A DNA stretch of 39,329 nt from Bacillota bacterium (GCA_023405135.1 JAEXYZ010000018.1:1-39329), one strand, 5' to 3'; positions 17,519-25,755 are shown, numbered from the stretch's first letter. A program made the numbers and translations. The notes: generated by a model from the sequence alone, not told the origin.

Positions 17519-18580
17519 TTACTTATTTGAAAAGTTTTCAATTTCAGTTAAATATTGATCCACAATGTCTGCTCCAATTTGCTCCTTATATTGCTCAATT
17601 ACAGGTTTCACTGCTTCTTTAAATCTTACAAGTTCTTCATCACTAATTTTTGTGAATTCCATTTGCCCTTTAAGTTCTTCTAGTGCTTCATCAGCAGTTT
17701 GACGAGTAAGTTCTCTATTAAATTCACCGGCTTCGATTGCAGCATTGCGAACAATTTCTTGTTGTTCCGCAGTTAATTCATCCCAAACTTTCTTAGAAAC
17801 TAAGAATAAAAATGGTGAGTATACGTGATTCGTTTCCGTTAAATATTTTTGAACTTCAGAATACTTTTCTAAAAGAATTGATGGATAAGGATTTTCTTGG
17901 CCGTCAACAGTTTTTTGCTGCATAGCAGTAAATAATTCCGTAAATGCCATTGGTGTTGGATTAGTTCCTAATGCTTTCCATGTTGCAATATGCATTTCAT
18001 TTTCCATTACTCGTATTTTTAAACCTTCTAAATCTTCTAATGTATTAATTGGTTTTGTATTATTGGTTAATTGTCTGAAACCGTTTTCCCACCAAGCTAA
18101 TTGAACAATCCCTTGTGGCTCGGTTTTAGCCGCTAATGTATCTCCAAACTCACCTTGTAATATAGCATCAACCATTTCAGTACTTGTAAGTGTAAATGGT
18201 AAATCAAATACCCCATATTCTGGAACAAATGAAACAAATGGTGCGGAAGAAGGAATGGTAATATCTAACGTACCAAATTGAAGCATTTCAATTGCTGAAC
18301 GGTCATCTGCTATTTGACCTGAATGATAAACTTCAACTTTTAATGAGTCAGTTTGGCTTTCAACTAATTCTTTAAACTTTACAGAACTTTTATAAAGTGG
18401 ATGTTGATCATTTAATCCTAAACTGATACGCAATGTTCGAGCATCTCCACTATTTTCAGATGAACCCCCATTATTCTCTGAATTTGTAGTACCTTCTGAT
18501 GAACTTCCCCCACAAGCTGCTAAAACGATAGTGACTAGTAAAAGCAATAACGTCGACAAAATATTTTTCTTCGTAAACAT
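17519..18580 (-). CDS. dctP: TRAP transporter substrate-binding lipoprotein DctP
   Basis: A 353-residue receptor with a lipoprotein signal (lipobox LAAC at about 20-23) and a Gly/Ser/Asn-rich linker to about residue 45, as expected for a Gram-positive cell. The DctP fold follows: LRISLGLNDQHPLYKSSVKF near 49, GLKIRVMENEMHIATWKALG near 185 with the conserved Arg that clamps substrate carboxylate, and AMQQKTVDGQENP near 224. It is the first gene of the transporter and pentonate block, after a sigma-A promoter and a cre-like site. The start ATG follows GGGGG. The substrate is inferred to be a sugar acid from the neighbouring genes. Confidence 0.92.
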   Translation of the reverse strand: MFTKKNILSTLLLLLVTIVLAACGGSSSEGTTNSENNGGSSENSGDARTLRISLGLNDQHPLYKSSVKFKELVESQTDSLKVEVYHSGQIADDRSAIEMLQFGTLDITIPSSAPFVSFVPEYGVFDLPFTLTSTEMVDAILQGEFGDTLAAKTEPQGIVQLAWWENGFRQLTNNTKPINTLEDLEGLKIRVMENEMHIATWKALGTNPTPMAFTELFTAMQQKTVDGQENPYPSILLEKYSEVQKYLTETNHVYSPFLFLVSKKVWDELTAEQQEIVRNAAIEAGEFNRELTRQTADEALEELKGQMEFTKISDEELVRFKEAVKPVIEQYKEQIGADIVDQYLTEIENFSNK

Positions 18581-18639
18581 TTACATCCCCCTTTGTTTTA
18601 TAATATAAAACGCCGTTCTCATTTATTACTTAAAAAAAA

Positions 18640-18653
18640 TGAAAGCGTTTTAC
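18640..18653. promoter_or_regulatory. cre-like site (CcpA)
   Basis: TGAAAGCGTTTTAC agrees with the cre consensus TGWAANCGNTNWCA at all but the last two positions. It lies just downstream of the predicted transcription start for dctP, where a bound CcpA would block transcription, so the transporter and pentonate block is probably repressed by preferred sugars. Confidence 0.6.
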
Positions 18654-18668
18654 TTAAGCTTTATCCGA

Positions 18669-18698
18669 ATTATATAATTTGAATATTCTTACAGTCAA
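18669..18698 (-). promoter_or_regulatory. Sigma-A promoter of dctP
   Basis: On the minus strand TTGACT (18693-18698) and a perfect TATAAT (18669-18674) are separated by 18 nt. The predicted start is about 18662, leaving an 80-nt leader with the cre-like site near its beginning. Confidence 0.75.
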
Positions 18699-18751
18699 GG
18701 TATTTTCGTTTTATAATAGATATTTTTGTATTTTTCGAGAAAAAATGATAT

Positions 18752-19435
18752 TTAATATTTTTCGGTATTTAATGTTATACACTTAAATTCTATATCATAA
18801 AAAATCCCTGTTTCTATTACCCCATTAATTTGCTTAATCTTCTCATGTAAATGCTGAAGATTTTTTATATTAGTAAACTTAACATTAACAATATAATTAT
18901 GATTATCAGTAACAAAATATTCTTCATTATTTTTTCTTACAAAGCAAACACCTTCTAATTCTTCAATTATTTTAATAGTTTTTGTGAAGCCAAAAGGTAC
19001 AATTTCAATAGGGATAATATATTCGTTTAAATTGTCAACAAATTTACTTTCATCAGCTAATATAAAACAATTACTAGCATTTAATAATATTTTTTTCTCT
19101 CGAAATAAAGATCCCCCTCCACCTTTTATTAATATATTTTTATTTATTATCTTATCAGCACCATCAAATGCATAATCAATCTTTTTAACTTGATCAATGG
19201 ATACTAGTTTTAATTCATTATTATTCGCTTTGTTTTCAATAAATTTAGAAGCTGCTACAAATTGGATTGTTAATTTTTCATTTCGTATTCGTTCAGTTAT
19301 TGCATCAACAAAAAAAGCCATTGTACTTCCTGAGCCTAATCCGACAGTCATTCCATCTTTTACATAAGTTGCCCCGATTTCAGCGATTTGCTTCTTGGCA
19401 TCTAGATTATTCGATTTATCAAAAAAATTTACCAT
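18752..19435 (-). CDS. rpiA: Ribose-5-phosphate isomerase A
   Basis: A 227-residue RpiA. The motifs are VGLGSGSTMAFFV near 32, AFDGADKI near 90 with the metal/substrate Asp pair, and LIKGGGGSLFREKKIL near 101. It converts ribulose-5-phosphate and ribose-5-phosphate into each other. The neighbouring decarboxylating 6-phosphogluconate dehydrogenase makes ribulose-5-phosphate, so the two form a small pentose-phosphate branch within a sugar-acid cluster. The ATG at 19435 overlaps the dgoD stop codon by 7 nt, which favours translational coupling; a longer frame to 19480 inside dgoD has no support. It is probably a second, pathway-specific copy. Confidence 0.9.
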   Translation of the reverse strand: MVNFFDKSNNLDAKKQIAEIGATYVKDGMTVGLGSGSTMAFFVDAITERIRNEKLTIQFVAASKFIENKANNNELKLVSIDQVKKIDYAFDGADKIINKNILIKGGGGSLFREKKILLNASNCFILADESKFVDNLNEYIIPIEIVPFGFTKTIKIIEELEGVCFVRKNNEEYFVTDNHNYIVNVKFTNIKNLQHLHEKIKQINGVIETGIFYDIEFKCITLNTEKY

Positions 19436-20577
19436 TCTGCAACTGTCCCATCTACATGTCGCCAAACAGGATTTTTCCAATTATGACCGACCTGTTGTTT
19501 CTCCTTTACTACTTCTTCATTAATCTCAATTCCTAAACCTGGCTTTGTTGGATTTGATACATAACCATCTTTATATTGAAAAACTGTTTTATCCACTAAA
19601 TAGTCTAATAAGTCACTTCCTTGATTGTAATGAATACCTAAACTTTGTTCTTGAATGAATAAATTATAGGAAGTAGCATCTACTTGTAAGCAAGATGCAA
19701 GTGCAATTGGACCTAGAGGACAATGAGGTGCGACTGCTACATCATACGCCTCTGCCATCGTAATGATTTTTTTACATTCCGTAATACCACCTGCATGGGA
19801 TAAATCAGGTTGAATAATGTCGACATAGCCATCCTGCAATAGCTTTTTAAAATCCCATCTTGAAAACATTCTTTCTCCTGTAGCAATTGGGATATTGCAA
19901 TGTAATGCAACTTCTCTTAAAGCTTCATTGTTCTCTGGAAGGACCGGTTCTTCAATAAACATAGGATTATATATCTCTAATTCTTTTGCTAGAATTTTAG
20001 CCATAGGTTTATGAACTCTTCCATGAAAATCAATCCCTATTCCAAAATCATTTCCTAAGTTTTCACGAATAATTGCCACACGTTCAATGACAGCATCTAC
20101 TTTTTTATGACAATCTATTATTTGAAGTTCCTCTGTCGCATTCATTTTTATTGCAGTAAATCCATTATCTTTTGCTGCTTGTGCCTGTTTTAATATATCA
20201 CTTGGACGATCGCCGCCAATCCAAGAATAAACCCGAACTTTGTCCCGACATGCACCACCCATCAAGTCATAAATAGGGGCATTATAATATTTTCCTTTTA
20301 TATCCCACAGTGCTTGATCAATACCTGCAATTGCACTCATATGAATTGGCCCACCTCGATAAAAACCTCCTCGATACAATACTTGCCATATATCTTCAAT
20401 TCGCATCGGATCTTTGCCAATAATATATTCACTTAATTCATGAACTGCTGCCTCAGTTGTAAAAGCTCTCCCTTCAACAATAGGCTCTCCCCAACCAACT
20501 AGCCCATCATCAGTAGTGATTTTTAGAAAAAGCCAACGAGGTGGTACAATGAACGTTTCAATACTTTTAATTTTCAA
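19429..20577 (-). CDS. dgoD: Galactonate dehydratase
   Basis: A 382-residue member of the enolase superfamily, the same length as E. coli DgoD and very similar throughout by recall. It has PPRWLFLKITTDDGLVGWGE at 12-31, FYRGGPIHMSAIAGIDQALW near 71, and the metal ligands in GIDFHGRV near 183, FIEEPVLPEN near 207 and ATGERMFSRWDF near 233. The catalytic His is in APHCPLGPIAL near 285, and the C-terminus is HVDGTVAEW. It dehydrates D-galactonate to 2-keto-3-deoxygalactonate. The start is a TTG, 7 nt after GAGGTG located inside the aldolase gene, with which it overlaps by 11 nt. Confidence 0.93.
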   Translation of the reverse strand: MKIKSIETFIVPPRWLFLKITTDDGLVGWGEPIVEGRAFTTEAAVHELSEYIIGKDPMRIEDIWQVLYRGGFYRGGPIHMSAIAGIDQALWDIKGKYYNAPIYDLMGGACRDKVRVYSWIGGDRPSDILKQAQAAKDNGFTAIKMNATEELQIIDCHKKVDAVIERVAIIRENLGNDFGIGIDFHGRVHKPMAKILAKELEIYNPMFIEEPVLPENNEALREVALHCNIPIATGERMFSRWDFKKLLQDGYVDIIQPDLSHAGGITECKKIITMAEAYDVAVAPHCPLGPIALASCLQVDATSYNLFIQEQSLGIHYNQGSDLLDYLVDKTVFQYKDGYVSNPTKPGLGIEINEEVVKEKQQVGHNWKNPVWRHVDGTVAEW

Positions 20578-21220
20578 TCTTTTTCACCTCTTTAAATGCA
20601 GTAGAATATTGAATTGCTAAAGATTTAATCCCTTCAAAATTCCGATTTTCAATGAATTGACTATTTATTAATGCCCCTCCTATTCCAACAGCAACAGCAC
20701 CTGAGTTTAAAAATTGCTTCATATTATTTAAATTGACGCCTCCTGTAGGCATTAGCGGTATGTGAGTAAGTGGTCCAAGTACATCTTTAAAATAATTTGC
20801 ACCTAATGCAGAACCCGGAAACACTTTCAAAATATCAGCACCAGCAGAATATGCATCTAAAATTTCAGTAGGTGTTAAAACTCCTGGGATTGATATACGT
20901 CCATAACGATTTGTTATTTGAACTGTTTCTTTGTCATAGGTAGGTGAGAAAATGAAATCGGCATTTGCATCAATGGCGGTTTTAGCAGTAATCGCATCTA
21001 ATACAGTTCCTGCACCAATAAGTAATTCGTCCCCATAATTTTCCTTTAACATTGAAATTGAATAATAGCTTTTTTCACTATCAACAGTAATTTCTATAAC
21101 TTTTACCCCACCTTCTACTAGTGCACATACTAGTTGTTCTAATAAAGTAGGATCAACCTTCCGAATTACCGCTACAATACCGTTTTGTTCAATAAACTTT
21201 AATTTATCCCATTTCTTCAT
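20567..21220 (-). CDS. KDPG/KDPGal aldolase
   Basis: A 217-residue class I aldolase of the Eda/DgoA family. The barrel motifs are GVKVIEITVDS near 38 with the catalytic Glu, LIGAGTVLDA near 67, FIFSPTYD near 88, the Schiff-base Lys in DILKVFPGSALGA near 130 and MPTGGVNLNN near 155. It splits 2-keto-3-deoxy-6-phosphogluconate or -galactonate to pyruvate and glyceraldehyde-3-phosphate. Beside dgoD the galactonate form is likely, although many family members accept both. ATG follows AGGGGG. The gap to the kinase gene upstream is 9 nt. Confidence 0.9.
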   Translation of the reverse strand: MKKWDKLKFIEQNGIVAVIRKVDPTLLEQLVCALVEGGVKVIEITVDSEKSYYSISMLKENYGDELLIGAGTVLDAITAKTAIDANADFIFSPTYDKETVQITNRYGRISIPGVLTPTEILDAYSAGADILKVFPGSALGANYFKDVLGPLTHIPLMPTGGVNLNNMKQFLNSGAVAVGIGGALINSQFIENRNFEGIKSLAIQYSTAFKEVKKIEN

Positions 21221-21229
21221 AAAATCCCC

Positions 21230-22192
21230 CTAGCGAATAACATCTGTTTTAATTTGATTTTCTAAAAATCTGTATAAAACATCCGAGGTTGGTAATCCTT
21301 CTATATCACCATATTGCTGAATAACGAGCGATCCCATTGCATTCCCTATTTTTGCACATTCAATTAAATTATTACCTTGAAGTAACCCATGAGTAAATCC
21401 TGCATCAAAAGCATCTCCAGCACCTACTGGATCAACTACTGTTTTTACAGGAAAACCTGGTACATGTTGTAATTGACCGTTATAAACAAAAGCCCCTTCT
21501 GCCCCACATTTCAAAACGATAATTTTATTACTGTTTCCTCTTAAACTTTTACATATTGCTAATCGATCTTTTAATTTTGTAAGAAATATAGCCTCTTCTT
21601 CACCGACTAATATATAATCTGACAATGCCACAATTTCGTGAAGGACTTTAAAGGCTTTCTCTTTCGACCATAGTTTAAATCGAATGTTTGGATCAAAAAT
21701 TACTTTTGTGTTATTTTGTTTCGCCAATTTAATAGATTCAATCGTTAACTCATGGCAACTTTCACTTAATGCAGGCGTTATACCGGTTACATGAAGAAAT
21801 TTTAAATTTTCAAAGGAAATATTATTTAGAAGTTCCTTGGACATTAAGCTTGCAGCAGAATGTTGGCGATAGTAATATACATTTATTTGATCAGGAGTTA
21901 TTTGCTCTTTGAATAATAAGCCAGTTGGACCTTTATTTGTAAACGTTGTATTTTTCGTAATGACACCTTCTCCCCGAATTTTTTTCAAAATAAGAGATCC
22001 GAAGCTATCATTTCCTAATTGACTAATCCATTCTACCGATTCACCTAATCTTGCTAAACCTATTGCGAAATTTGATTCTGCACCACCAATTTTGGGATGA
22101 AGGCTTGGTGCATTTTCAAAACTTCCAATTTGATTCGATTGAAAAATAATCATCGTTTCACCAATTGTTAAAACATCTCGATTTGTCTGCAA
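21230..22192 (-). CDS. kdgK: 2-keto-3-deoxygluconate/galactonate kinase
   Basis: A 320-residue PfkB/ribokinase-family sugar kinase. It has GETMIIFQSNQIGSFENAPS near the N-terminus, GGAESNFAIGLARLGESVEW near 38, and the ATP/catalytic motif VDPVGAGDAFDAGFTHGLLQ near 253. It phosphorylates 2-keto-3-deoxygalactonate or -gluconate at C6 for the aldolase encoded next. The annotated frame opens at a TTG at 22210 inside gndA, but GGGAGGG lies 6 nt before a TTG at 22192, directly after the gndA stop; that start was chosen. The assignment as KDG/KDGal kinase rests on family pattern plus the neighbouring aldolase and dehydratase genes. Confidence 0.87.
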   Translation of the reverse strand: MQTNRDVLTIGETMIIFQSNQIGSFENAPSLHPKIGGAESNFAIGLARLGESVEWISQLGNDSFGSLILKKIRGEGVITKNTTFTNKGPTGLLFKEQITPDQINVYYYRQHSAASLMSKELLNNISFENLKFLHVTGITPALSESCHELTIESIKLAKQNNTKVIFDPNIRFKLWSKEKAFKVLHEIVALSDYILVGEEEAIFLTKLKDRLAICKSLRGNSNKIIVLKCGAEGAFVYNGQLQHVPGFPVKTVVDPVGAGDAFDAGFTHGLLQGNNLIECAKIGNAMGSLVIQQYGDIEGLPTSDVLYRFLENQIKTDVIR

Positions 22193-22193
22193 A

Positions 22194-23129
22194 TTATTCC
22201 CTCCCTTCAATACTAGTCTTTTTGACTACATCATGACCTCCAAATTGTTGACGTAATGAAGCAACTACTTTTCCCGAAAAAGTATCATGACGTAATGATC
22301 GATTACGCATCATTAGTGACAGAGCAATAACCGGGGCGGGTACATTTAAATCAAAAGCCGTTTCTACTGTCCATTTTGCTTCACCGGATGCATGCATTTC
22401 ACCAGAAATGTTTTCTAATTGTTGATCTTCATTAAATACATCAATCATTAGTTCCATTAGCCATGATTTAATTACAGAACTACTGTTCCATAACGTTGCA
22501 ACTTCTTTATAGTTATATTCATATTCACTTTCATGAAGAATTTCAAAGCCTTCTGCAATCGCTTGCATCATTCCATATTCAATTCCGTTATGAATCATTT
22601 TTAAAAAATGTCCACTGCCGGCTGAACCTGTATATAAGTAACCGTTTTCTGAACTAATTCTTTTTAGTATAGGTTCAATTCGATCAAATGCTTCCTTATC
22701 CCCACCGATCATGGAACATAAACCATGCCTTGCCCCTTTTAAACCACCGCTTGTTCCACAGTCTAAAAAGTAAATTCCTTTCTCACGATATCGTTTATAC
22801 CAATATTGAGAGTTTTTATAATGAGAATTACCAGCTTCAATAAGGATTATACTCTCGGGTAAAATCGTTAATAATTCATTCAACATTTTTTCAGTTTCCT
22901 CACCATGAGGAACTAAAAGAAATATTGCATCTGTTGATGACAGAGATTCCACAAATGGAGCTAACTGATTGAAAAATATAAAATTACTATTTTCAAATAA
23001 AGAGTTATGATGGATTTTTTTGACTATTGATGAATCAATATCGTAGCCGATTACATTAATATTTTTCTCCAACATATTACAAGCTAAATTAAATCCCATT
23101 TTACCTAATCCAATGATTCCTATTTTCAT
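22194..23129 (-). CDS. gndA: NAD-type 6-phosphogluconate dehydrogenase, decarboxylating
   Basis: A 311-residue short-form 6-phosphogluconate dehydrogenase. The Rossmann motif is IGIIGLGKMGFNLA at the N-terminus, the substrate motif DCGTSGGLKGARHG near 124, and the catalytic Lys lies in GSGHFLKMIHNGIEYGMMQA near 176. The short type, about 300 residues instead of 470, is usually NAD-linked. It oxidises 6-phosphogluconate to ribulose-5-phosphate and CO2, matching rpiA four genes on. AAGGAG is 1 nt from the ATG at 23135 and 7 nt from the ATG at 23129, so the latter was chosen. First gene of the array, after a candidate promoter and an operator-like inverted repeat. Confidence 0.87.
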   Translation of the reverse strand: MKIGIIGLGKMGFNLACNMLEKNINVIGYDIDSSIVKKIHHNSLFENSNFIFFNQLAPFVESLSSTDAIFLLVPHGEETEKMLNELLTILPESIILIEAGNSHYKNSQYWYKRYREKGIYFLDCGTSGGLKGARHGLCSMIGGDKEAFDRIEPILKRISSENGYLYTGSAGSGHFLKMIHNGIEYGMMQAIAEGFEILHESEYEYNYKEVATLWNSSSVIKSWLMELMIDVFNEDQQLENISGEMHASGEAKWTVETAFDLNVPAPVIALSLMMRNRSLRHDTFSGKVVASLRQQFGGHDVVKKTSIEGRE

Positions 23130-23154
23130 ATCCATTCTCCTTGCAGGCTAAATC

Positions 23155-23183
23155 ATTATTGTACATTCAAAAACCAATAACAA
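23155..23183 (-). promoter_or_regulatory. Candidate promoter of the gndA operon
   Basis: On the minus strand TTGTTA (23178-23183) and AATAAT (23155-23160) are separated by exactly 17 nt, 26 nt upstream of the gndA start codon. The hexamers deviate from consensus, which fits a regulated promoter. Confidence 0.45.
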
Positions 23184-23200
23184 TTTTTAAATATTTAACT

Positions 23201-23253
23201 TGTTCTTTGAATGTCGTTATGCTTTGCATACTGAATATTCAGACTAAAGAACA
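23201..23253. promoter_or_regulatory. Operator-like nested inverted repeats upstream of gndA
   Basis: TGTTCTTT at 23201-23208 pairs with AAAGAACA at 23246-23253. Between them is a perfect 12-bp palindrome CTGAATATTCAG at 23231-23242. The block lies upstream of the candidate -35 and could bind a regulator of the galactonate genes; which one is unknown. Confidence 0.4.
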
Positions 23254-23518
23254 TAAAAAGAAATAATGCATCATTTCCTGCTCAAATAAATACAAATCCC
23301 TCCTCCCTATCGATTTAGCAAAACGATAAAAATAATGAACTAATCCAAATAACCGCCTCCTCTCAAGTGCCTAATTCCGACAACATTTCGCATATTTATA
23401 GAATTAAAACACTTAAAAGAGAAAATTTGGTTCGAAATGGATTTCGTAAATTTTATCTTATAATGTTATGAAATACAATAGAATACTAAAATTCATACAA
23501 TAATTAATTCTAATAGAA
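23254..23518. other. Intergenic stretch, nothing recognised
   Basis: Together with the promoter and terminator sites beside it, this fills the 485-nt gap between gndA and the DUF3888-type gene. No open frame with a ribosome binding site and no clear repeat. Confidence 0.4.
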
Positions 23519-23548
23519 TAAAAAAAGGCCATCCAAATTGCGGATAGC
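23519..23548 (-). terminator. Terminator of the DUF3888-type gene
   Basis: On the minus strand AGCTATCC and GGATGGCC form an imperfect stem around GCAATTT, followed by seven U. It lies 67 nt after the stop codon of the secreted-protein gene. Confidence 0.7.
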
Positions 23549-23614
23549 TTAAATTGTTCCCTATCAAGTTTGTATAACAATTAAAATCTTAAATTAAGCT
23601 AATGGTAATAATAC

Positions 23615-24037
23615 TTATGGAGATAAATGTTTGTATTCTAATATTTCAATTTTGAACTCGTGATTACATTTCTGCTTATTAATCTTTTCACTATCACAGG
23701 ATGGGGGAATTCTTACCTTAACCAAATCTTCAATAATATTATCATTAAAATTAAAGTTTTTCGGAGGGATCTCAATTCTTACTGTAACATCATAGGAATG
23801 ATTGTCATTGTAAGTAATGCCAACAATCCTTTTCCATTGCCAGTCAAAAAGAGTATCACCTCCATACTCGTTTATTACTCGTTTATCAATAGTTGGGAAT
23901 ATAATGTCTGAAATAATATCCTCTGTTGTTACATACAAACCTTCTACTTCTGAATTAGCTTCAGATTTTACAATTTGCGTAGGAATAAGAACAATAAATA
24001 CAAATACTAATAGGGCAAGGTATTTCTTCACCAACAT
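23615..24037 (-). CDS. Secreted protein, probably DUF3888
   Basis: A 140-residue protein with a Sec signal peptide (hydrophobic residues 5-20, likely cleaved near SEANS). The mature part has IISDIIFPTIDKRVINEYGG near 41, WQWKRIVGITYNDNHSYDVT near 67, and two Cys near the end (SCDSEK and KCNHEF) that could form a disulfide. The layout fits DUF3888 proteins of Bacillus, which are exported and of unknown function. ATG follows GAGGTG. It is a single-gene unit with its own terminator. Confidence 0.65.
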   Translation of the reverse strand: MLVKKYLALLVFVFIVLIPTQIVKSEANSEVEGLYVTTEDIISDIIFPTIDKRVINEYGGDTLFDWQWKRIVGITYNDNHSYDVTVRIEIPPKNFNFNDNIIEDLVKVRIPPSCDSEKINKQKCNHEFKIEILEYKHLSP

Positions 24038-24152
24038 AATTCACCTCTAAGTCTGTTTATTTATTTCTTATTCTTAGCAAATTGTTATTTCTTATTAAAC
24101 AAACGCGCCTGATTGTTTAAGTACAAAAATGTAATAGTTGTTTAAGGTAAAT

Positions 24153-24729
24153 TCAATCTGAATTACTAAGATCAAAACGTGCGATTTCATCACCTTCAAC
24201 AGAAACAATTAAAGTTTCATCCATAGCATGTTCCTTCAACTTCTCTAATTGTTCAGATGGTGGCGCAAGTCTTATTTCAGGATTTTCTTCTAACGCGCCT
24301 AAAATAAAATCAAGGGTATTCAATAATAGGCACACCCGTTTCCCCATTACCTAACTTTGCTATTTGTCTCCCTTCTTCGTCAAAGCTAAAAATATTTACG
24401 CCCATTATTTCTTCAGAAACTGCTTTCAACTTTTCATTTGGTTCAATAAAAATTTTTATTCCGTCTTCATATTCAAATGTCTCTTTATTTAACTTTTCGG
24501 TTCCCCCAAGAATCTTTTCCCCAGTATTCTTTAAAACAAAATCATAACTGAGTGCAATAGGTACTATAATTTCACCCTCCTTTTCTCCTGAAATAATACC
24601 AATTCCCCCTAATCTTTCTTCATCATTTCTGAAATCAACAGTTGAGCTGACTAAATCTACAGAAGGTTTACTTGAACACCCTGATAAGAGTATTAAAATT
24701 GTAAAAATACTTATAACAAACTTTAACAT
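24153..24729 (-). pseudogene. Lipoprotein gene with a frameshift
   Basis: The first frame (24729 to 24310) encodes a 139-residue lipoprotein with lipobox LSGC, then a beta-rich domain (EIIVPIALSYDFVLKNTGEK, EYEDGIKIFIEPNEKLKA), and stops just after GVPIIEYP. The next frame, open from 24347 to 24153, continues with LDFILGALEENPEIRLAPP and ends LIVSVEGDEIARFDLSNSD, a plausible C-terminus without its own ribosome binding site. The two overlap by 38 nt and differ by one base, so a single inserted base (or two missing) near 24315-24345 explains the break. The intact protein would have about 191 residues. I do not recognise the family. Confidence 0.65.
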
Positions 24730-24810
24730 CTATTTACCTTTCATTTATAAATACAACTCCTTTATTTATTTTCTATACGTTTATAAAAAATCAAACTTTC
24801 AGGTAACACT

Positions 24811-24932
24811 TTATTCAACAAATCTGACTCAATCGATAAAAAACATATTTTTACAACCACAACTCAATATTAACACAAATTCCCAATTAATTCATTGAGT
24901 GTTATTCTAGAAATGGCCCGTTTGTTGAATAA
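24811..24932. repeat. 122-bp inverted-repeat element, MITE-like
   Basis: Perfect 12-bp ends TTATTCAACAAA (24811-24822) and TTTGTTGAATAA (24921-24932), with an inner pair ACTCAAT (24827-24833) and ATTGAGT (24894-24900). It contains no gene and lies in the 323-nt gap between the MOSC gene and the lipoprotein gene. Nested terminal repeats around a short non-coding core are typical of miniature transposable elements; no clear target duplication is visible. Confidence 0.5.
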
Positions 24933-25006
24933 ATAACTTTATTTTTACTTAATATATCCATAATGTTAATACTCCCCGATATACAACGCTGATTTACTTA
25001 AGAAAA

Positions 25007-25043
25007 AAGAAGATGATACTTAAACTGCGAGTATCATCTTCTT
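25007..25043 (-). terminator. Terminator of the MOSC gene
   Basis: A perfect 14-bp stem (AAGAAGATGATACT at 25007-25020, complement at 25030-25043) with a 9-nt loop and a U-run on the minus strand, starting 10 nt after the stop codon. Confidence 0.88.
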
Positions 25044-25052
25044 ATGATTAAT

Positions 25053-25706
25053 TTACGTAAGAGTAGTAAGATTATTTAACCGTTTAATAAGTTCTTCCTT
25101 CCATTTCTCCGCTAGCTCTTCTACTTCTAACAACTTTTTTATTCCTTCAATATCTTTAGGTCTGTGGAAATATAATTCATTTCCAAACAGGATGGAAACT
25201 TGTTTTGGGTGACGTTCGATTAATGTAATTTTAGAGTCTGCTTTTACTACGCCTTCTTCTAACACACGACATAAATATCCTGTGTAACCAGTCTCAACAA
25301 TTCGTTTTAAAATTTGTGGTTTATTCATTCTTTTTGAAATTGTACTACACGGAACACGACCTTGTGTTATTTGTATAACTGCATCTCCAAGTCGAAAAAT
25401 GTCTCCAACATGAACATCACTTTCTAACATATTTGTTACAGTAATATTCTCCCCAAAGGCACCTGCTGGTAAAGGCTGTCCAAATTCTTGTTCCCAAAGA
25501 GAGTAATGCTCATGGGGATAAACACATACAGCACGATCCGGTCCACCATGGTGTTTTAGATCAGCAACACCATCCCCAACAAAACCATCTTTTGATAAAA
25601 AAGCTTCTTCAACGGCTTCTTTACAAATCGCAGTTTCAACAACTTTATCATTGTCGTATTTCATTTGCTTTGGTAAGCCGATTGAAAAATTTTTTAATTC
25701 GATCAT
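25053..25706 (-). CDS. MOSC-domain protein, YiiM/YflK type
   Basis: A 217-residue MOSC (molybdenum cofactor sulfurase C-terminal) protein. Visible are the substrate-loop signature LKHHGGPDRAVCVYPHEHY near 50, LPAGAFGENITV near 79, GDIFRLGDAVIQITQGRVPC near 100 with the conserved Cys, and a C-terminal 3-alpha segment. YiiM of E. coli is a molybdenum enzyme that reduces N-hydroxylated compounds such as 6-hydroxylaminopurine; this protein may do the same, but that is inferred from the family. The ribosome binding site before ATG 25706 is weak. Transcribed alone, with a strong terminator. Confidence 0.87.
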   Translation of the reverse strand: MIELKNFSIGLPKQMKYDNDKVVETAICKEAVEEAFLSKDGFVGDGVADLKHHGGPDRAVCVYPHEHYSLWEQEFGQPLPAGAFGENITVTNMLESDVHVGDIFRLGDAVIQITQGRVPCSTISKRMNKPQILKRIVETGYTGYLCRVLEEGVVKADSKITLIERHPKQVSILFGNELYFHRPKDIEGIKKLLEVEELAEKWKEELIKRLNNLTTLT

Positions 25707-25755
25707 TTGATAGACTCGCTTTCTATTAAAATTGTTAAAAACACGTTCTAAAGAA

